DNA of 64,000 bases from Prochlorococcus sp. AG-676-P15-1 (GCA_003210825.1 QCUF01000003.1:1-64000); one strand, 5' to 3'; shown: positions 27,702 through 38,587, counted from the first letter of the stretch. Made by a program: numbers and translations. The notes: generated by a model from the letters alone, not told the origin.

Positions 27702-28315
27702 TATGTTATACCAGACAAATTATTAGATGAATGTTTTAAATTGGGATTTCTATCACCTTTTTCCCTTTTACTAATACTTCTGCTCCTTTTAAGATACCAA
27801 CGCCATTTTATATTTTGTGCTTTTGATATACCAATTCTTGTTGTTTGAATTAAATCTTTTTTCTCTAAATTTGAATTTCCTTTGCTGATCCATAAACATT
27901 TATTATTAAGAATATTGATGGAATTTAACTTATTATCTACTTCAAATGTTTTTGTTACTAATCCTGGACCAGAAGCTGCTCTTTCGTTTTGATTAGATAT
28001 AAAAACCGCCCTTATTAAAACACCACTTGCAAAATTATTTTTATCCGTAACGATGTTTAAACAATGATGAATTCCGTAAGATCTGTAAATATAAAATCTT
28101 CCTGGTTCACCAAATAATACTTTATTAGAAGGAGTCTTTTTATTATATCCATGACAAGCTTCTTCTTCTTGTGAATAAGCTTCAGTCTCAACTATCATTC
28201 CTTTTATTAGGCCTTTATTAATTCTATTTCTAATCAGGTAGCATCCAATCAATTCAGGAGCTACAAGCTTCGAATGCCGGTAAAAAAAATTTTTTTTAAA
28301 AGATTGTTTATCTAT
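27701..28315 (-). CDS. 3-methyladenine DNA glycosylase (AAG/MPG family), non-canonical start
   Basis: This base-excision repair glycosylase removes alkylated purines. Motifs include [17 protein letters not shown] (catalytic Glu), [22 protein letters not shown] and ASGPGLVT. The track begins at TTG 28252, but the same frame continues upstream without a stop to 28354. It encodes [12 protein letters not shown], which looks like the conserved family N-terminus. No ATG, GTG or TTG exists in that extension. I place the start at ATA 28315 as the best fit (gives ~204 residues), but ATT 28354 or ATA 28339 are alternatives. The stretch crosses an A8T8 tract, so a sequencing or slippage artefact is also possible. 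Confidence 0.8.
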   Translation of the reverse strand: MDKQSFKKNFFYRHSKLVAPELIGCYLIRNRINKGLIKGMIVETEAYSQEEEACHGYNKKTPSNKVLFGEPGRFYIYRSYGIHHCLNIVTDKNNFASGVLIRAVFISNQNERAASGPGLVTKTFEVDNKLNSINILNNKCLWISKGNSNLEKKDLIQTTRIGISKAQNIKWRWYLKRSRSISKREKGDRNPNLKHSSNNLSGIT

Positions 28316-28518
28316 TTTAAAATACTTATCTAAGCTTATTTTTAACGGTGAAATTCAATAAAGTCTAGCTTTTGAAGCATAAAAAAAATTTTTCTTCTTC
28401 TAATGATAATTTTAAAATATATTGTTATAAATTTTGTTAAATTGATTAAGGGTTTAAGTAATGTTTATGAAAATCCCTTACTATCTAAAATGAAATTGAC
28501 TTTTATAATTAAAAGCAG

Positions 28519-28812
28519 ATGAAACGAATCAGCAGTGATGAAGTAAAAAAAGTAGCACAATTAGCAAGACTAGAATTAAATGAAAGTGAGATTAGTCAAC
28601 ATGCAGAACAGTTAGAAAAAATTTTGGAATATATCAAACAACTAGAAAAAATTAATACTGAGAATGTTCCATGCACTACTAGAGCTATAGAAGTAGCAAA
28701 TGTATTGAGGAAAGATGAAAAGAAAAATTATGAAAATTCTGAGGAAATTTTAGATTTAGCACCTTCAAGAGAAAATAAATTTTTTAAAGTGCCAAAAATT
28801 ATTAATGAATAA
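28519..28812 (+). CDS. gatC: Glutamyl-tRNA(Gln)/aspartyl-tRNA(Asn) amidotransferase subunit C
   Basis: GatC stabilises the GatCAB amidotransferase that converts Glu-tRNA(Gln) to Gln-tRNA(Gln). The 97-residue protein has the family hallmarks: VKKVAQLARLELNESE near the N-terminus and REDEK-like LRKDEKKNYENSEEILDLAPSRENKFFKVPKII at the C-terminus. It converges with crtR: the stops are adjacent. It stands apart from gatA/gatB here. Confidence 0.93.
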   Translation: MKRISSDEVKKVAQLARLELNESEISQHAEQLEKILEYIKQLEKINTENVPCTTRAIEVANVLRKDEKKNYENSEEILDLAPSRENKFFKVPKIINE

Positions 28813-29841
28813 TTAGTTACTACCTATATAAGTTTTATTAACTATCTTTAGTAAAATTTTTCTTATTTTAAAACTTGGGAATGAATTTATTATTTTTCTA
28901 AGTCTTCCATTTTTACTTTTGTGGCTCCTTATCCCTATAAGTAGATCATAAATAAAATTAAAAGTATCACCTTTAGTTTCAAAAATACCTACTCTTTGAG
29001 GTGACCCCTTCATGTCTAATAAAGGTTTGGTTTTTTCGTAAGCTATTTTGTATTCAAACCAGGGTATTGAAGGCCATAAGTGATGAATTAAATGATAATT
29101 TTGACCCATTATAAGAATATTTAAAAATTTACCTGGATAAACTCTTGAGTTTATCCATTTATTTTTCGAGCGAAATGGTCTATGAGGAAGATAATCAAAG
29201 AAAATACCAAGAGTAACTCCAACCATTAATGCAGGACCAAACCATAAATTATAGATTAAGTTCATAAAGTCAAATTTTAAGCCAGCTAAAATGATTGTTA
29301 TAAATATGGATCTCTCTATTCCCCATTGTAGTAATTCATATTTTTTCCAGAGTTTTCTCTGAAAGAAAAATATTTCATGATAAAAGAATCTTGGAGCAAT
29401 AAGCCAAATTGGCCCAAATGTACTCACAATATGGTCTGGATCATTTTCGGGATCATTAACATTAATGTGATGTTGTAAGTGGACTCTAGTGAAAACTGGG
29501 AAACTGAAGCCTAAGAGTATGGCTGATCCGTGACCCATCGCTTGGTTTATCCAGGGCACTGGATGGGCCGCTTTATGACATGCATCATGTATCACAGTAC
29601 CTTCAATATGAAGAGAAAGGAATGCAGTAGCGACTAGAAGAGGTAGAGGCCAAACGCCGCGGTACCATTGCCATATACTTAGAAAAGCAAGAAAATAGCC
29701 ACCAAAAAACAATCCTAATGTTGGGTTCCAAAAATTAGGAGGATCAACATAATTTTTGATCTCCCTATTCCAGTTATATGTCTTGGAGGAATTAGTTTGA
29801 ATATTTTTATTTTTACTAGTTAGGTTTGAAATTGTTTCAAT
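28813..29841 (-). CDS. crtR: Beta-carotene hydroxylase CrtR, non-canonical start
   Basis: CrtR is a membrane di-iron hydroxylase that turns beta-carotene into zeaxanthin. Histidine-box motifs are visible: HDACHKAAH, HLQHHIN and HLIHHLW, plus DYLPHRPF. The track begins at TTG 29712, inside the first membrane segment. The same frame runs upstream to 29868 and encodes the typical CrtR N-terminus (YVDPPNFWNPTLGLFFGG) with no ATG, GTG or TTG. ATT at 29841 (reading ETISNLTSK next) is the likeliest start; ATT 29832 is another. A mutated or rare AUU start, or an unseen error, must be considered. Confidence 0.88.
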   Translation of the reverse strand: METISNLTSKNKNIQTNSSKTYNWNREIKNYVDPPNFWNPTLGLFFGGYFLAFLSIWQWYRGVWPLPLLVATAFLSLHIEGTVIHDACHKAAHPVPWINQAMGHGSAILLGFSFPVFTRVHLQHHINVNDPENDPDHIVSTFGPIWLIAPRFFYHEIFFFQRKLWKKYELLQWGIERSIFITIILAGLKFDFMNLIYNLWFGPALMVGVTLGIFFDYLPHRPFRSKNKWINSRVYPGKFLNILIMGQNYHLIHHLWPSIPWFEYKIAYEKTKPLLDMKGSPQRVGIFETKGDTFNFIYDLLIGIRSHKSKNGRLRKIINSFPSFKIRKILLKIVNKTYIGSN

Positions 29842-30004
29842 AAATCTAAACGTAATATAACCAATAATTCATAGTGATTGCATTATGGTATCAAATATTT
29901 TTTATTTTTTCTAAAATTATTAAGACTACTATTATGTGTCAAATTAAGGATCTTAAGTAAAAAATATTTTTAAAATATACCTCGCTAAACTAAAATTTAA
30001 TTAA

Positions 30005-30086
30005 GCGGTCGTGGCGGAATTGGTAGACGCGCGAGTTTTAGGTACTCGTATCTTCGGGTGTGGGAGTTCAAGTCTCCCCGACCGCA
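30005..30086 (+). tRNA. tRNA-Leu (anticodon TAG)
   Basis: Acceptor GCGGTCG pairs with CGACCGC, with A as discriminator. The anticodon arm CGAGT-TTTAGGT-ACTCG gives TAG. A variable arm (ATCTTCGGGTGT region) and a normal GTTCAAGT T-loop fit a class II leucine tRNA. The 3' CCA is not encoded. Confidence 0.96.
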
Positions 30087-30155
30087 TTTCAAGGAAAAAT
30101 TAATATTAAGTAATTTAATAAGCTGACTATTCCTATATTTACTATAATTTAGGTA

Positions 30156-30695
30156 TTGATAGAAAGTTTTTTGACAATTTATTTAGGCTGTTTATATTTA
30201 TTTTTTGGGATTATATTTTTGTTAATGCCTCTAGTATATATTGAATTAGGGAGACCAAAAGATTTCATAAAAGGTGGTTTAAATTTAGTTATTGGGATGT
30301 TATTAATCTTTAAGCATAATAGTTTTGATACTTTATATTTTTCAATTTTTATTGTTATAACAATATTACTAACTTTTTATTTAGTAGAAATTTTTTCTAT
30401 AAGGTGGAATCAATTAACTAATCAAGAGAAAAATAAATTAAAAACTTTAGAGGAATTGAAAAAAAATCTCTTAATTTTTTTTAAGGCCATTTCTCTTGCA
30501 AAAAAAGATTATTTAAATTCAAACAATATTTTAAAATTTGGAAGAAAAAATGAAAATTTAAATAAAAAAAAGTGGGTTAGGAATGATGAAAATGATAATA
30601 TAGTTACTTCACATAAAAATAATTTATTGACCTTAGAGATGCAAAAAAAAACAACAAACCTATCTAAAAAAGATACAATTAACGAAAAAAAATAA
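30156..30695 (+). CDS. Hypothetical membrane protein with Lys-rich tail
   Basis: This 179-residue protein has about three hydrophobic helices in the first 85 residues (FLTIYLGCLYLFFGIIFLLMP and following) and then a highly charged Lys/Asn-rich tail. The start is TTG at 30156, with a weak AGG just upstream. I do not recognise a family; the membrane pattern and position before ileS are all that can be said. The two genes are 39 bp apart on the same strand. Confidence 0.7.
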   Translation: MIESFLTIYLGCLYLFFGIIFLLMPLVYIELGRPKDFIKGGLNLVIGMLLIFKHNSFDTLYFSIFIVITILLTFYLVEIFSIRWNQLTNQEKNKLKTLEELKKNLLIFFKAISLAKKDYLNSNNILKFGRKNENLNKKKWVRNDENDNIVTSHKNNLLTLEMQKKTTNLSKKDTINEKK

Positions 30696-30734
30696 CTTAA
30701 ATTTATTGAGTATAAATAAATTCTATAATTTCGA

Positions 30735-33632
30735 ATGAAATCACAACATAATAAAGAAAAAAAATCTGGCTTTTCTTATAAAGAAACTTTAAATTTGCTG
30801 GATACTAATTTTTCGATGCGAGCTAATTCAGTAATTAGGGAACCAGAGATTCATGAATTTTGGTCAAAAAATAAGATTGATTTGGAATTGGGTTCATCTA
30901 ACTCAGGTAAAAGTTTTACTTTGCATGATGGACCTCCTTATGCAAATGGTTCCCTCCACATGGGGCATGCTTTAAATAAAGTTTTAAAGGACATTATTAA
31001 TAAATACAAAACCTTAAAAGGTTTCAAAGTTCATTTTGTACCTGGTTGGGATTGTCATGGGTTACCAATTGAGTTAAAGGTTCTACAAAGTTTAAAACCC
31101 AATGAAAGAAAAAATTTAGATTCTTTAGGTTTAAGAAAAAAAGCAACAGATTATGCAAAGATTCAGATTAATAATCAACTAGAAGGTTTTAAAAGATGGG
31201 GTATTTGGGGAGACTGGGATAATCCTTATTTAACACTGAAAAAAAATTATGAGTCTGCTCAAATTGGTGTTTTTGGAAAGATGTTTTTAAATGGCTATAT
31301 ATATAGAGGTTTAAAACCTGTTCACTGGAGTCCAAGTTCAAGAACAGCACTTGCAGAAGCAGAACTAGAATATCCTGAGGAGCATTTTTCAAAAAGTATT
31401 TATGTTTCTTTAAATATTACAAAATTATCGGATGCAGTCCTTTTAAAATTTGAAGAAAAAGATCTGAGAAATAAATTAACTTCTAAATTAAATAAATTAT
31501 TTATAGCTATATGGACTACTACTCCATGGACAATTCCTGGTAATGAAGCAGTAGCTATTAATCCTAGAATTAATTATGTTTTTGCCTCAGATCAAAATGG
31601 TAATACATATCTTTTTGCTAAAGATTTAATTGCTGAAATTAGTGAAAAGCTAGATAGAGAATTAATTGTTTTATTGGATTTAAAGGGCTCATTGCTAGAA
31701 GGTATTGAGTATCAGCACCCTACAAAAAATAAAGTTTGCAATATTGTAATTGGGGGTGATTATATAACCACTGAATCTGGGACAGGAATTGTGCATACTG
31801 CTCCAGGTCATGGCATGGATGATTTTAATGTTGGGCAAAAATATCAATTACCCATAACTTGTATTGTTGATGAAAAAGGTAATTTAAATAATCATGCTGA
31901 AAAGTTTTGCGGATTAAATGTTTTAAAAGATGCTAATGATTTGATTATTGAAGATTTAGAGAAAAATAACTTACTCCTTTTAAAGGAGAAATATAAACAT
32001 AGATATCCTTATGATTGGAGAACTAAAAAACCTACAATTTTTAGAGCAACTGAACAATGGTTTGCATCTGTAGAGGGATTTAGGTCTTCAGCTTTGAAAT
32101 CAATAGAAGATGTTGAGTGGATGCCAGAAACAGGTAAAAAAAGAATTTATTCAATGGTTGTTGGAAGAGGTGATTGGTGTATTTCTAGGCAAAGGTCTTG
32201 GGGAGTACCTATACCTGTCTTCTACGAAAAAGAAGGAAAAGAAATACTACTCAATACTGAAACTATTAACCATATAAAGAGTTTATTTGAGGAGTATGGA
32301 GCAGATGTATGGTGGGATTGGGATGAGAAGAAACTATTGCCAGAAAAATATAGAGATGAATCTGATCGTTGGATAAAAGGTCTTGATACTATGGATGTCT
32401 GGTTTGATTCAGGTTCTAGTTGGGCCGCAGTTTGCGAGCAAAGAGAAGAATTACAATATCCAGCTGATTTGTATTTAGAGGGATCTGATCAACATCGGGG
32501 TTGGTTTCAATCATCTTTGCTAACTTCGGTAGCGGTAAACAATAAACCGCCATACAAGAAAGTTCTAACTCATGGATTTGCTTTAGATGAAAATGGAAGA
32601 AAAATGAGTAAATCCCTGGGTAACGTAGTTGATCCTAATATTATTATTAATGGTGGTCCTAACCAAAAAGTCCAACCTGCCTATGGAGCAGATGTCCTTA
32701 GGCTTTGGGTTAGTTCTGTTGATTACTCAGTTGACGTCCCAATTGGATCAAATATTTTAAAACAACTTTCAGATGTTTATAGAAAAGTAAGAAATACAGC
32801 TAGATATCTTTTAGGTAATATTCATGATTATGATCCTGCTTTAGATGAAATTGATATTGATCAATTGCCTTTATTAGATCAATGGATGTTAAATAGACTT
32901 GTTGAAGTCTCAGATCAAATAACGATTGCATATGAAAATTACGAATTTTCAAAGTTTTTTCAAATTTTGCAAAGTTTTTGTGTTGTGGATTTATCTAATT
33001 TTTATTTAGATATCGCAAAAGATAGATTATATGTAAGTGCTAAATCTCAATTTAGGAGAAAATCTTGTCAGTTTGTGATGTCCAAAATTGTAGAAAATTT
33101 AGCGGTAATTATTTCTCCAGTACTTTGTCATATGGCCGAAGATATTTGGCAAAATATCCCATATTCAACTATCGAAAAATCAGTATTTCAAAGAGGATGG
33201 CCAAATTTGCCTGAGTCATGGCTTAATCCCGAACTTAATGAACATATTTCTAATTTAAGAAGATTGCGAGTAGAAATTAATAAAGCAATAGAAGGTTGTA
33301 GAACCCAACAAATGATAGGCGCAGCTCTTGAAACTGAGGTTAATTACCTCCCTGGTAATGAAGTATTTAAAAATTCTCTTTCTTGGCTTGATAAGTTTGG
33401 CAATCAAGAAGTGGATTTATACCGAGATTGGTTGATAGTTTCTGATTTTAATATAATTAATAATTTGTCTAAGGATTGTTTAAGTATCGATAATAATCAA
33501 CTTGGAAAGATTCAGATTCTTAAAGCTAAAGGTCTTAAATGTGATAGATGTTGGCATTATCAAAAAATTACATTTAAAGGAATTGAAAATACTAAATTAT
33601 GCGAGAGATGTTCAAATATTATAAATTTATAA
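30735..33632 (+). CDS. ileS: Isoleucyl-tRNA synthetase
   Basis: IleS charges tRNA(Ile) and edits valine. The 965-residue class I enzyme has the HIGH motif as HMGH within [16 protein letters not shown] (~residue 75), the editing CP1 domain with [12 protein letters not shown] and [17 protein letters not shown] (~residue 620) and a C-terminal zinc-ribbon pair CDRCW...CERC. It starts with ATG at 30735. Bacterial-type length and domain order; identification is certain. Confidence 0.97.
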   Translation: MKSQHNKEKKSGFSYKETLNLLDTNFSMRANSVIREPEIHEFWSKNKIDLELGSSNSGKSFTLHDGPPYANGSLHMGHALNKVLKDIINKYKTLKGFKVHFVPGWDCHGLPIELKVLQSLKPNERKNLDSLGLRKKATDYAKIQINNQLEGFKRWGIWGDWDNPYLTLKKNYESAQIGVFGKMFLNGYIYRGLKPVHWSPSSRTALAEAELEYPEEHFSKSIYVSLNITKLSDAVLLKFEEKDLRNKLTSKLNKLFIAIWTTTPWTIPGNEAVAINPRINYVFASDQNGNTYLFAKDLIAEISEKLDRELIVLLDLKGSLLEGIEYQHPTKNKVCNIVIGGDYITTESGTGIVHTAPGHGMDDFNVGQKYQLPITCIVDEKGNLNNHAEKFCGLNVLKDANDLIIEDLEKNNLLLLKEKYKHRYPYDWRTKKPTIFRATEQWFASVEGFRSSALKSIEDVEWMPETGKKRIYSMVVGRGDWCISRQRSWGVPIPVFYEKEGKEILLNTETINHIKSLFEEYGADVWWDWDEKKLLPEKYRDESDRWIKGLDTMDVWFDSGSSWAAVCEQREELQYPADLYLEGSDQHRGWFQSSLLTSVAVNNKPPYKKVLTHGFALDENGRKMSKSLGNVVDPNIIINGGPNQKVQPAYGADVLRLWVSSVDYSVDVPIGSNILKQLSDVYRKVRNTARYLLGNIHDYDPALDEIDIDQLPLLDQWMLNRLVEVSDQITIAYENYEFSKFFQILQSFCVVDLSNFYLDIAKDRLYVSAKSQFRRKSCQFVMSKIVENLAVIISPVLCHMAEDIWQNIPYSTIEKSVFQRGWPNLPESWLNPELNEHISNLRRLRVEINKAIEGCRTQQMIGAALETEVNYLPGNEVFKNSLSWLDKFGNQEVDLYRDWLIVSDFNIINNLSKDCLSIDNNQLGKIQILKAKGLKCDRCWHYQKITFKGIENTKLCERCSNIINL

Positions 33633-33661
33633 AGAGTTTATTTAAATCCAATTTCCCTGAT

Positions 33662-33692
33662 TAAAAAAAGAGAGAGTTTTTATTCTCTCTGA
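33662..33692 (-). terminator. Hairpin with minus-strand T-run after the DUF3177-like gene
   Basis: AGAGAG and CTCTCT flank an 8-nt loop, and the minus strand continues with seven T residues. It therefore fits a terminator for the minus-strand gene ending at 33933, though 240 bp away. The remaining 300-bp gap between ileS and that gene shows no convincing ORF. Confidence 0.6.
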
Positions 33693-33932
33693 TAATTTCC
33701 TCTAATCCTTTGATTAAGGGTGCCCTCTATAGTATGAAATTTGTAAAAAAATGATCAAATTTTATAATTTTTTTTCTGAATCAATTTCAGTTTGGTGAGT
33801 TTTAGAGCTACTAAATCCTTTATAAATTATTATTTCTAAAAATTATTTAGAAGCATCTCTAAATAAGAAACCTTGTAGTTTTTAAAGTTTTTTGGAATCA
33901 TAAAACTTATATTTTCTTAGTTTTTGATTAAA

Positions 33933-34556
33933 TCAATCTCTGTCATAATTTGAAAATCCAGAATTCCTGCCACTCTTTGGGAGTTTAATTATCGCCCATT
34001 GCAATAAACTTAGTGTATAAATTAATAAGGCAAATAATCCTAAAAATTTTGCAACTGATTGAGAAAAGCTAGCTCCAAATAAGAAATTAAATAAATTTTT
34101 TAATATCAAGTAGAGATTTGTTGAAGGTTTAAGCCAAATTTCACATTCCGCAGAATTAATAAAAGAAATGCAATTAATATTATTTAAACTTTGAATTAAA
34201 AAACTTAAAGATATAAAAGTTATTGACCATCGCCAAACTTTCGTAGTTGTAGTTAATGGATGGGATATTCTATATTCATTTAACTCATCATTAATATCAT
34301 TCCAAAACCATACTGAGATTGTCATTACTAATGTCGAAATATTTGTAATTAAGAGAGAGTATTTGAACTCCCCAATTAGGAGGATAAGACTTATAAAGAA
34401 TAGAATTGATATTTTCCAATAATTGGATAAAAGTTTTGTAATGGCTTTACTTTTGTTCTTTATAGACCAAAAAAATAGAGTTAAAGGAAGACCAACTATA
34501 AAGATTAATGAAAGTTGAAAAGATAGCCAAATGTAAAGCTGATTAAGACTGTTCAA
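33933..34556 (-). CDS. Hypothetical multi-pass membrane protein (DUF3177-like)
   Basis: This 207-residue protein has about five membrane helices with short loops, including a segment ending NDINDELNEYRISHPLTTTTKVWRWS before the next helix. The pattern resembles the cyanobacterial DUF3177 family, function unknown. It diverges from trmB. The start is an ATG at 34556. Confidence 0.7.
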   Translation of the reverse strand: MNSLNQLYIWLSFQLSLIFIVGLPLTLFFWSIKNKSKAITKLLSNYWKISILFFISLILLIGEFKYSLLITNISTLVMTISVWFWNDINDELNEYRISHPLTTTTKVWRWSITFISLSFLIQSLNNINCISFINSAECEIWLKPSTNLYLILKNLFNFLFGASFSQSVAKFLGLFALLIYTLSLLQWAIIKLPKSGRNSGFSNYDRD

Positions 34557-34681
34557 AACTTTTTATTTTTAACACACATAATTATTAAACCTCACCCACC
34601 TGCTTCTTAACTTATTATTGTCATAGTTATGAATAATATTCACAATATTAATTTCTACTTAGAAATAATTAAATATTTTTT

Positions 34682-35311
34682 ATGAGACAGCATGTAAATC
34701 CACTCAGTAAAAATTTCTTTGAAACAGATCCAATACCTCCATTGAATCAAGTTTTTGAAAATTCAAAATTGCCTCTGCATTTGGATATCGGTTGCGCTTC
34801 TGGTGATTTTTTATTCGAATTATCATTTAAAAATAAAAACTGGAATTATATTGGAATTGAAATTAGAGAAAAATTAGTTCTAAATGCTAATTTGAAAATG
34901 AAAAGTAGAGAAAATAAGAATTTATATTTTTCATTTGGTAATGCGAATAATATTTTTGATCATTCTGATAATAAATCAATTTTTGATTTTATAACTAGTA
35001 TTTCTTTCAATTTTCCTGATCCATGGTTTAAAAAGAAACATCATAAAAGACGTGTAATTCAACCTGAATTAATAAATTTACTTTCGATTTCAATGAAAAA
35101 AGGATCCTTAATCTTTATTAAAACAGATGTAAGACAACTTTTTGATCATATTGAACTCACAATATCCGAAAGTATAAAGTTCAAAAAATTAGCAAATAAA
35201 GATGTTCACTTTTATGACAGTTTTAATCCAGATAGAATTCAAACTAATAGAGAGAAATATGCAATATTAAATCAACTTAAAATTTATGAAAGTATTTACA
35301 AGAAACTTTGA
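34682..35311 (+). CDS. trmB: tRNA (guanine-N7-)-methyltransferase
   Basis: TrmB forms m7G46 in tRNA using SAM. The 209-residue protein shows the SAM motif [14 protein letters not shown] (~residue 35), the acidic YIGIEIREK strand and the family signature [14 protein letters not shown]. The [12 protein letters not shown]-type C-terminal end is also diagnostic. It converges with glmM with a 1-bp gap. Confidence 0.94.
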   Translation: MRQHVNPLSKNFFETDPIPPLNQVFENSKLPLHLDIGCASGDFLFELSFKNKNWNYIGIEIREKLVLNANLKMKSRENKNLYFSFGNANNIFDHSDNKSIFDFITSISFNFPDPWFKKKHHKRRVIQPELINLLSISMKKGSLIFIKTDVRQLFDHIELTISESIKFKKLANKDVHFYDSFNPDRIQTNREKYAILNQLKIYESIYKKL

Positions 35312-35312
35312 T

Positions 35313-36671
35313 TCAAAAAGTTTTAGATATTTTGTTGATTTTTGTACTAAGTTCGTTGGTGATTTTTGTTGATAAATAATCTACTTCTTTGTTATTTTGT
35401 GCTTCAACTAATATACGTAAAACAGGCTCCGTTCCACTTGGACGTATATAAACTCTACAATTATCCTTTTTAATATTTGAAAATTTTTCTATAGTTTCAT
35501 TTATGAATTCTTCATATGATTTATCGATATTTTTAAAGTCAAAATTTAAAAATATATTAGTTAGTTTTTGAGGATATGGTAAGAAGCTACTATTAAGCCA
35601 AGATCTCAAACTGATATTTTTTTTCTTGCAGAATTTCGAGACTTGAATTGCAGTTAATATTCCATCTCCACAAAAGTCATTAATTTTTGAAAGTAAATGA
35701 CCTGATTGTTCCCCTCCTAATAAGGCCTTTTTTTTCTTTATCGCTTCAAAGATGAATTTGTCTCCAACTTCAGTTCTATGTAAAATTCCCCCAATTTTAT
35801 TCCAAGTATTTTCAAAACCTAAATTGGCCATTCTTGTTGAAATGATCGTATTGTTAATTAGTAATTTTTCTTCTAAAAGTTCTCTTCCCCATAGAAATAA
35901 TATGTGATCCCCATCTAATATATTGCCTTGTGAATCAACCCCAATAACTCTATCGGCATCTCCATCGAAGCTAAATCCCATATCAGCATTGTTCTCTTTT
36001 ATGGCTTTAATTAGTGGCTCCAAGCATGTAGAACCACAATTTAAATTTATTTTAAAACCATCCTGCTCATTATTAATGACTTTGACATTAGCTCCTAGTT
36101 TTTTAAAAATACTTGCCGCGCAGGTAGTTGCAGATCCGTGACATGTATCTAATATTATTTTCATTCCATCTAAGTTGTCGTCCCCTATTGTATTAATAAG
36201 TCCTTCGGTATAGATATTAAAAAGTTCGTTATTTTTTCTTATATATGTTTTTTCAAAAGAAGACATTTTAGGATTGTTTGCTGTCTCTAAAATTAGTTCT
36301 ATTTGATTCTCTAATTCCTTTTTTATTTTTTCTCCATTATTATCAAAAATTTTAATACCATTATATTCAGGAGGATTATGGCTTGCAGATATCATAATCC
36401 CACTACTAAATTTTTGTTTTTTTATTAAGAAAGGGATAGCTGGTGTAGGACAGATTCCTAAATATGTAAATTCTTTTCCTGCAGCATTAATACCTCTTGA
36501 TATAGCTTCAAGAAGAGTATACCCACTTACTCTTGTATCTCTTCCAAGTATTATTGGATTATTGGCTTTGTTTATAACTCCTAAAGCATATCCGACTTTA
36601 TATGCTAAAGAATATGTCAATTCCTTATCAAATCTTCCCCTAATTCCATCAGTCCCAAATATAGATTGCAT
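35313..36671 (-). CDS. glmM: Phosphoglucosamine mutase
   Basis: GlmM converts glucosamine-6-phosphate to glucosamine-1-phosphate for peptidoglycan and LPS. The 452-residue alpha-phosphohexomutase has the FGTDGIRG N-terminus, the phosphoserine loop [15 protein letters not shown] (~residue 95), the metal motif SFDGDADR (~residue 238) and the sugar-phosphate motif [11 protein letters not shown] near the end. Related phosphomannomutases have different loops, so glmM is favoured. Confidence 0.94.
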   Translation of the reverse strand: MQSIFGTDGIRGRFDKELTYSLAYKVGYALGVINKANNPIILGRDTRVSGYTLLEAISRGINAAGKEFTYLGICPTPAIPFLIKKQKFSSGIMISASHNPPEYNGIKIFDNNGEKIKKELENQIELILETANNPKMSSFEKTYIRKNNELFNIYTEGLINTIGDDNLDGMKIILDTCHGSATTCAASIFKKLGANVKVINNEQDGFKINLNCGSTCLEPLIKAIKENNADMGFSFDGDADRVIGVDSQGNILDGDHILFLWGRELLEEKLLINNTIISTRMANLGFENTWNKIGGILHRTEVGDKFIFEAIKKKKALLGGEQSGHLLSKINDFCGDGILTAIQVSKFCKKKNISLRSWLNSSFLPYPQKLTNIFLNFDFKNIDKSYEEFINETIEKFSNIKKDNCRVYIRPSGTEPVLRILVEAQNNKEVDYLSTKITNELSTKINKISKTF

Positions 36672-36800
36672 ATTATTAGTTATTTAATTATAAGTATTTA
36701 ACGCATTGTATTTATACTATCAGTTGATAAAAAGTAAAAATAGTAATATTCTCTTTAATTAAATTATCTATATAAAATATAAATAGTTAATAATTAGATA

Positions 36801-37346
36801 ATGCAATCTGGAAATAAAGAATCCTTTTTAAATTCCTCTCAAAAGTCGATACTTATATTATTTTTTGCTTTAATTATTTGCTCTGTACTTGGATTGAAAA
36901 ATTTTATATTTAAACCCAATTTTCTTCTTAAGGAATTTGGAAATTCCTCTATTGATCCTGCAATAGCTTTTACAAATAATAAACCTACTTTTCTTGAGTT
37001 TTATGCAGATTGGTGCGAAGTTTGTAAGGAAATGGCTCCAAAAGTTGATAACATAAAAAATAAATATGAAAAAGATATTAATTTCGTTTTTTTAAATGTA
37101 GATAATCCGAAATGGGAAAAATACATTAGAAATTTTAATGTTAATGGAATTCCTCAAGTAAATATTTTTGATGAAGATTCCAATTTAGAATTTACTTTTA
37201 TTGGTAAACAGGAAGAAGATATCATAAAAGAGTCTCTGGATAATGTAAATGATTATTCTAGAGGTGATTCACGAATTCTAAATTCAGAATTCTCAATGAT
37301 CAAAGAAAATAAAAATTATCAATCTTCTCCGAGAAGTCACGGATAA
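36801..37346 (+). CDS. Membrane-anchored thioredoxin-like protein (TxlA/HCF164 type)
   Basis: This 181-residue protein has one N-terminal hydrophobic helix (SILILFFALIICSVLGL) and a thioredoxin domain with FYADWCEVCKEMAPK, containing the CxxC redox pair and cis-proline segment GIPQVNIFD. It resembles TxlA/HCF164, thylakoid proteins that carry reducing power to lumenal targets such as cytochrome b6f. The C-terminus adds a ~35-residue polar tail. It converges with thyX with a 2-bp gap. Confidence 0.85.
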   Translation: MQSGNKESFLNSSQKSILILFFALIICSVLGLKNFIFKPNFLLKEFGNSSIDPAIAFTNNKPTFLEFYADWCEVCKEMAPKVDNIKNKYEKDINFVFLNVDNPKWEKYIRNFNVNGIPQVNIFDEDSNLEFTFIGKQEEDIIKESLDNVNDYSRGDSRILNSEFSMIKENKNYQSSPRSHG

Positions 37347-37348
37347 AT

Positions 37349-37987
37349 TTAGTTCCAATCCAATGCTTCAGATACAGATGGGAAATATTTAATAAATACT
37401 TTCTTACAGTCTTCAGCTATTTCCATATGCTCTTTTTGTGTCCCCTCTTTTGATCTTAGCTGTATATAGTGAATCCAAGACCTGCATGAACCAGTCATAT
37501 AGATTCTTGTTGGGGTGGCTAAGGGCATAATAAATCTAGCGCATTCTTTTGCAATTCCTTCATTGAGCATTTCTTCATATAATTTATTGGCGTCTTTAAA
37601 GTGTTTTGAAATTTTTTCTGAAAATTTTATTTTAAGTTCTTCCGGTATGTCATCAATGCTATTTTGACGATTTTTTTTGTCTTGTCTTCTTAAGTTTGGG
37701 ATAGGAATTTCATTCCCTAGTAAATTTGTTTCAGCATATCTTTGTGAGAATTCTTGAAAAGTAAATGATCTATGTCTAAGAATTTGAGCAGCTATACCTC
37801 TATTAGTTTCGATTTTCAATGTCATAGATGATTGTTCAAAAACTGACCAATGCTCATGTTTTATACAGTATCTTAATAATCCTGCAAATTTATCATTAGC
37901 CTGATTAGAAGGATTAGAAACTCTGGCGATATGCGCCATTGTTTTTTCTGCATCTGGAGTTAATGAAATTAGCTCAACTTTTCTCAT
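37349..37987 (-). CDS. thyX: Flavin-dependent thymidylate synthase
   Basis: ThyX makes dTMP from dUMP with FAD and methylene-tetrahydrofolate. The signature RHRSFTFQEFSQRY fits RHRxxSxxExSxRY with one change, and the SVFEQSSMT and MTGSCRSWIHYIQLR segments support it. At 212 residues it is typical. It follows dcd by 1 bp, so the operon cobO-like, dcd, thyX contains two successive dTMP-supply enzymes. Confidence 0.96.
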   Translation of the reverse strand: MRKVELISLTPDAEKTMAHIARVSNPSNQANDKFAGLLRYCIKHEHWSVFEQSSMTLKIETNRGIAAQILRHRSFTFQEFSQRYAETNLLGNEIPIPNLRRQDKKNRQNSIDDIPEELKIKFSEKISKHFKDANKLYEEMLNEGIAKECARFIMPLATPTRIYMTGSCRSWIHYIQLRSKEGTQKEHMEIAEDCKKVFIKYFPSVSEALDWN

Positions 37988-37988
37988 A

Positions 37989-38582
37989 TTAAATTTTGGC
38001 TAAAGTAACTTGTTCTGGTTGGTTTTGATATTTACCTTTCCTATCTTCATATGTTGTAGAGCAAGGATCACCCTCAAAAAATAATAATTGACAAATACCT
38101 TCATTTGCATAAATCCTACAATCTGCACCTGAACTGTTGCTAAATTCTAATGTGAGATGCCCCTCCCATCCTGCTTCTGCTGGAGTTGTATTTACTATTA
38201 TTCCAAGACGAGCATAAGTACTTTTACCGATACAAATTACAGTAATGTTTTCTGGGACTTTCATTTTCTCTAGAGCAACCCCAAGGCCGTAAGAATGAGC
38301 AGGTAAAATAAAAAATTTACCATCTTTATCTTCGTGAAGAGTCGTTTTTTCTAAATTATCAGGATTAAATTTCTTCGGGTTCATAACAGTTCCCGGGACA
38401 TGCTTAAATATTAAAAACTCTTTAGAAGATAGTCTTAAATCATAGCCATATGAGGAACATCCATAACTTAAAACGGCATTTTTTTTATTATTAGCATCTA
38501 GATGTCTGATTAAATTTGATTGAAAAGGATTTAGCATTCCTTCAGTCGCCTTTTGGTTTATCCAGAGATCATTTTTGAGCAT
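37989..38582 (-). CDS. dcd: dCTP deaminase
   Basis: Dcd converts dCTP to dUTP, the source of dUMP for ThyX. The 197-residue protein shows the conserved CIGKSTYARLGIIVNTTPAEAGWEGHLTLEFSN core, with the catalytic Glu in AGWEGH, and the YQNQPEQVT end. It lies between the CobO-like gene (5 bp) and thyX (1 bp). Confidence 0.95.
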   Translation of the reverse strand: MLKNDLWINQKATEGMLNPFQSNLIRHLDANNKKNAVLSYGCSSYGYDLRLSSKEFLIFKHVPGTVMNPKKFNPDNLEKTTLHEDKDGKFFILPAHSYGLGVALEKMKVPENITVICIGKSTYARLGIIVNTTPAEAGWEGHLTLEFSNSSGADCRIYANEGICQLLFFEGDPCSTTYEDRKGKYQNQPEQVTLAKI

Positions 38583-38587
38583 AATTT

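Noticed and set aside
33693-33932. Short minus-strand peptides in the gap after ileS (one starts MIPKNFKNY, another reads IIIYKGFSSSKTHQTE)
   Set aside because: The first is only 21 codons; the second has no start codon. Neither shows enough to call a gene.
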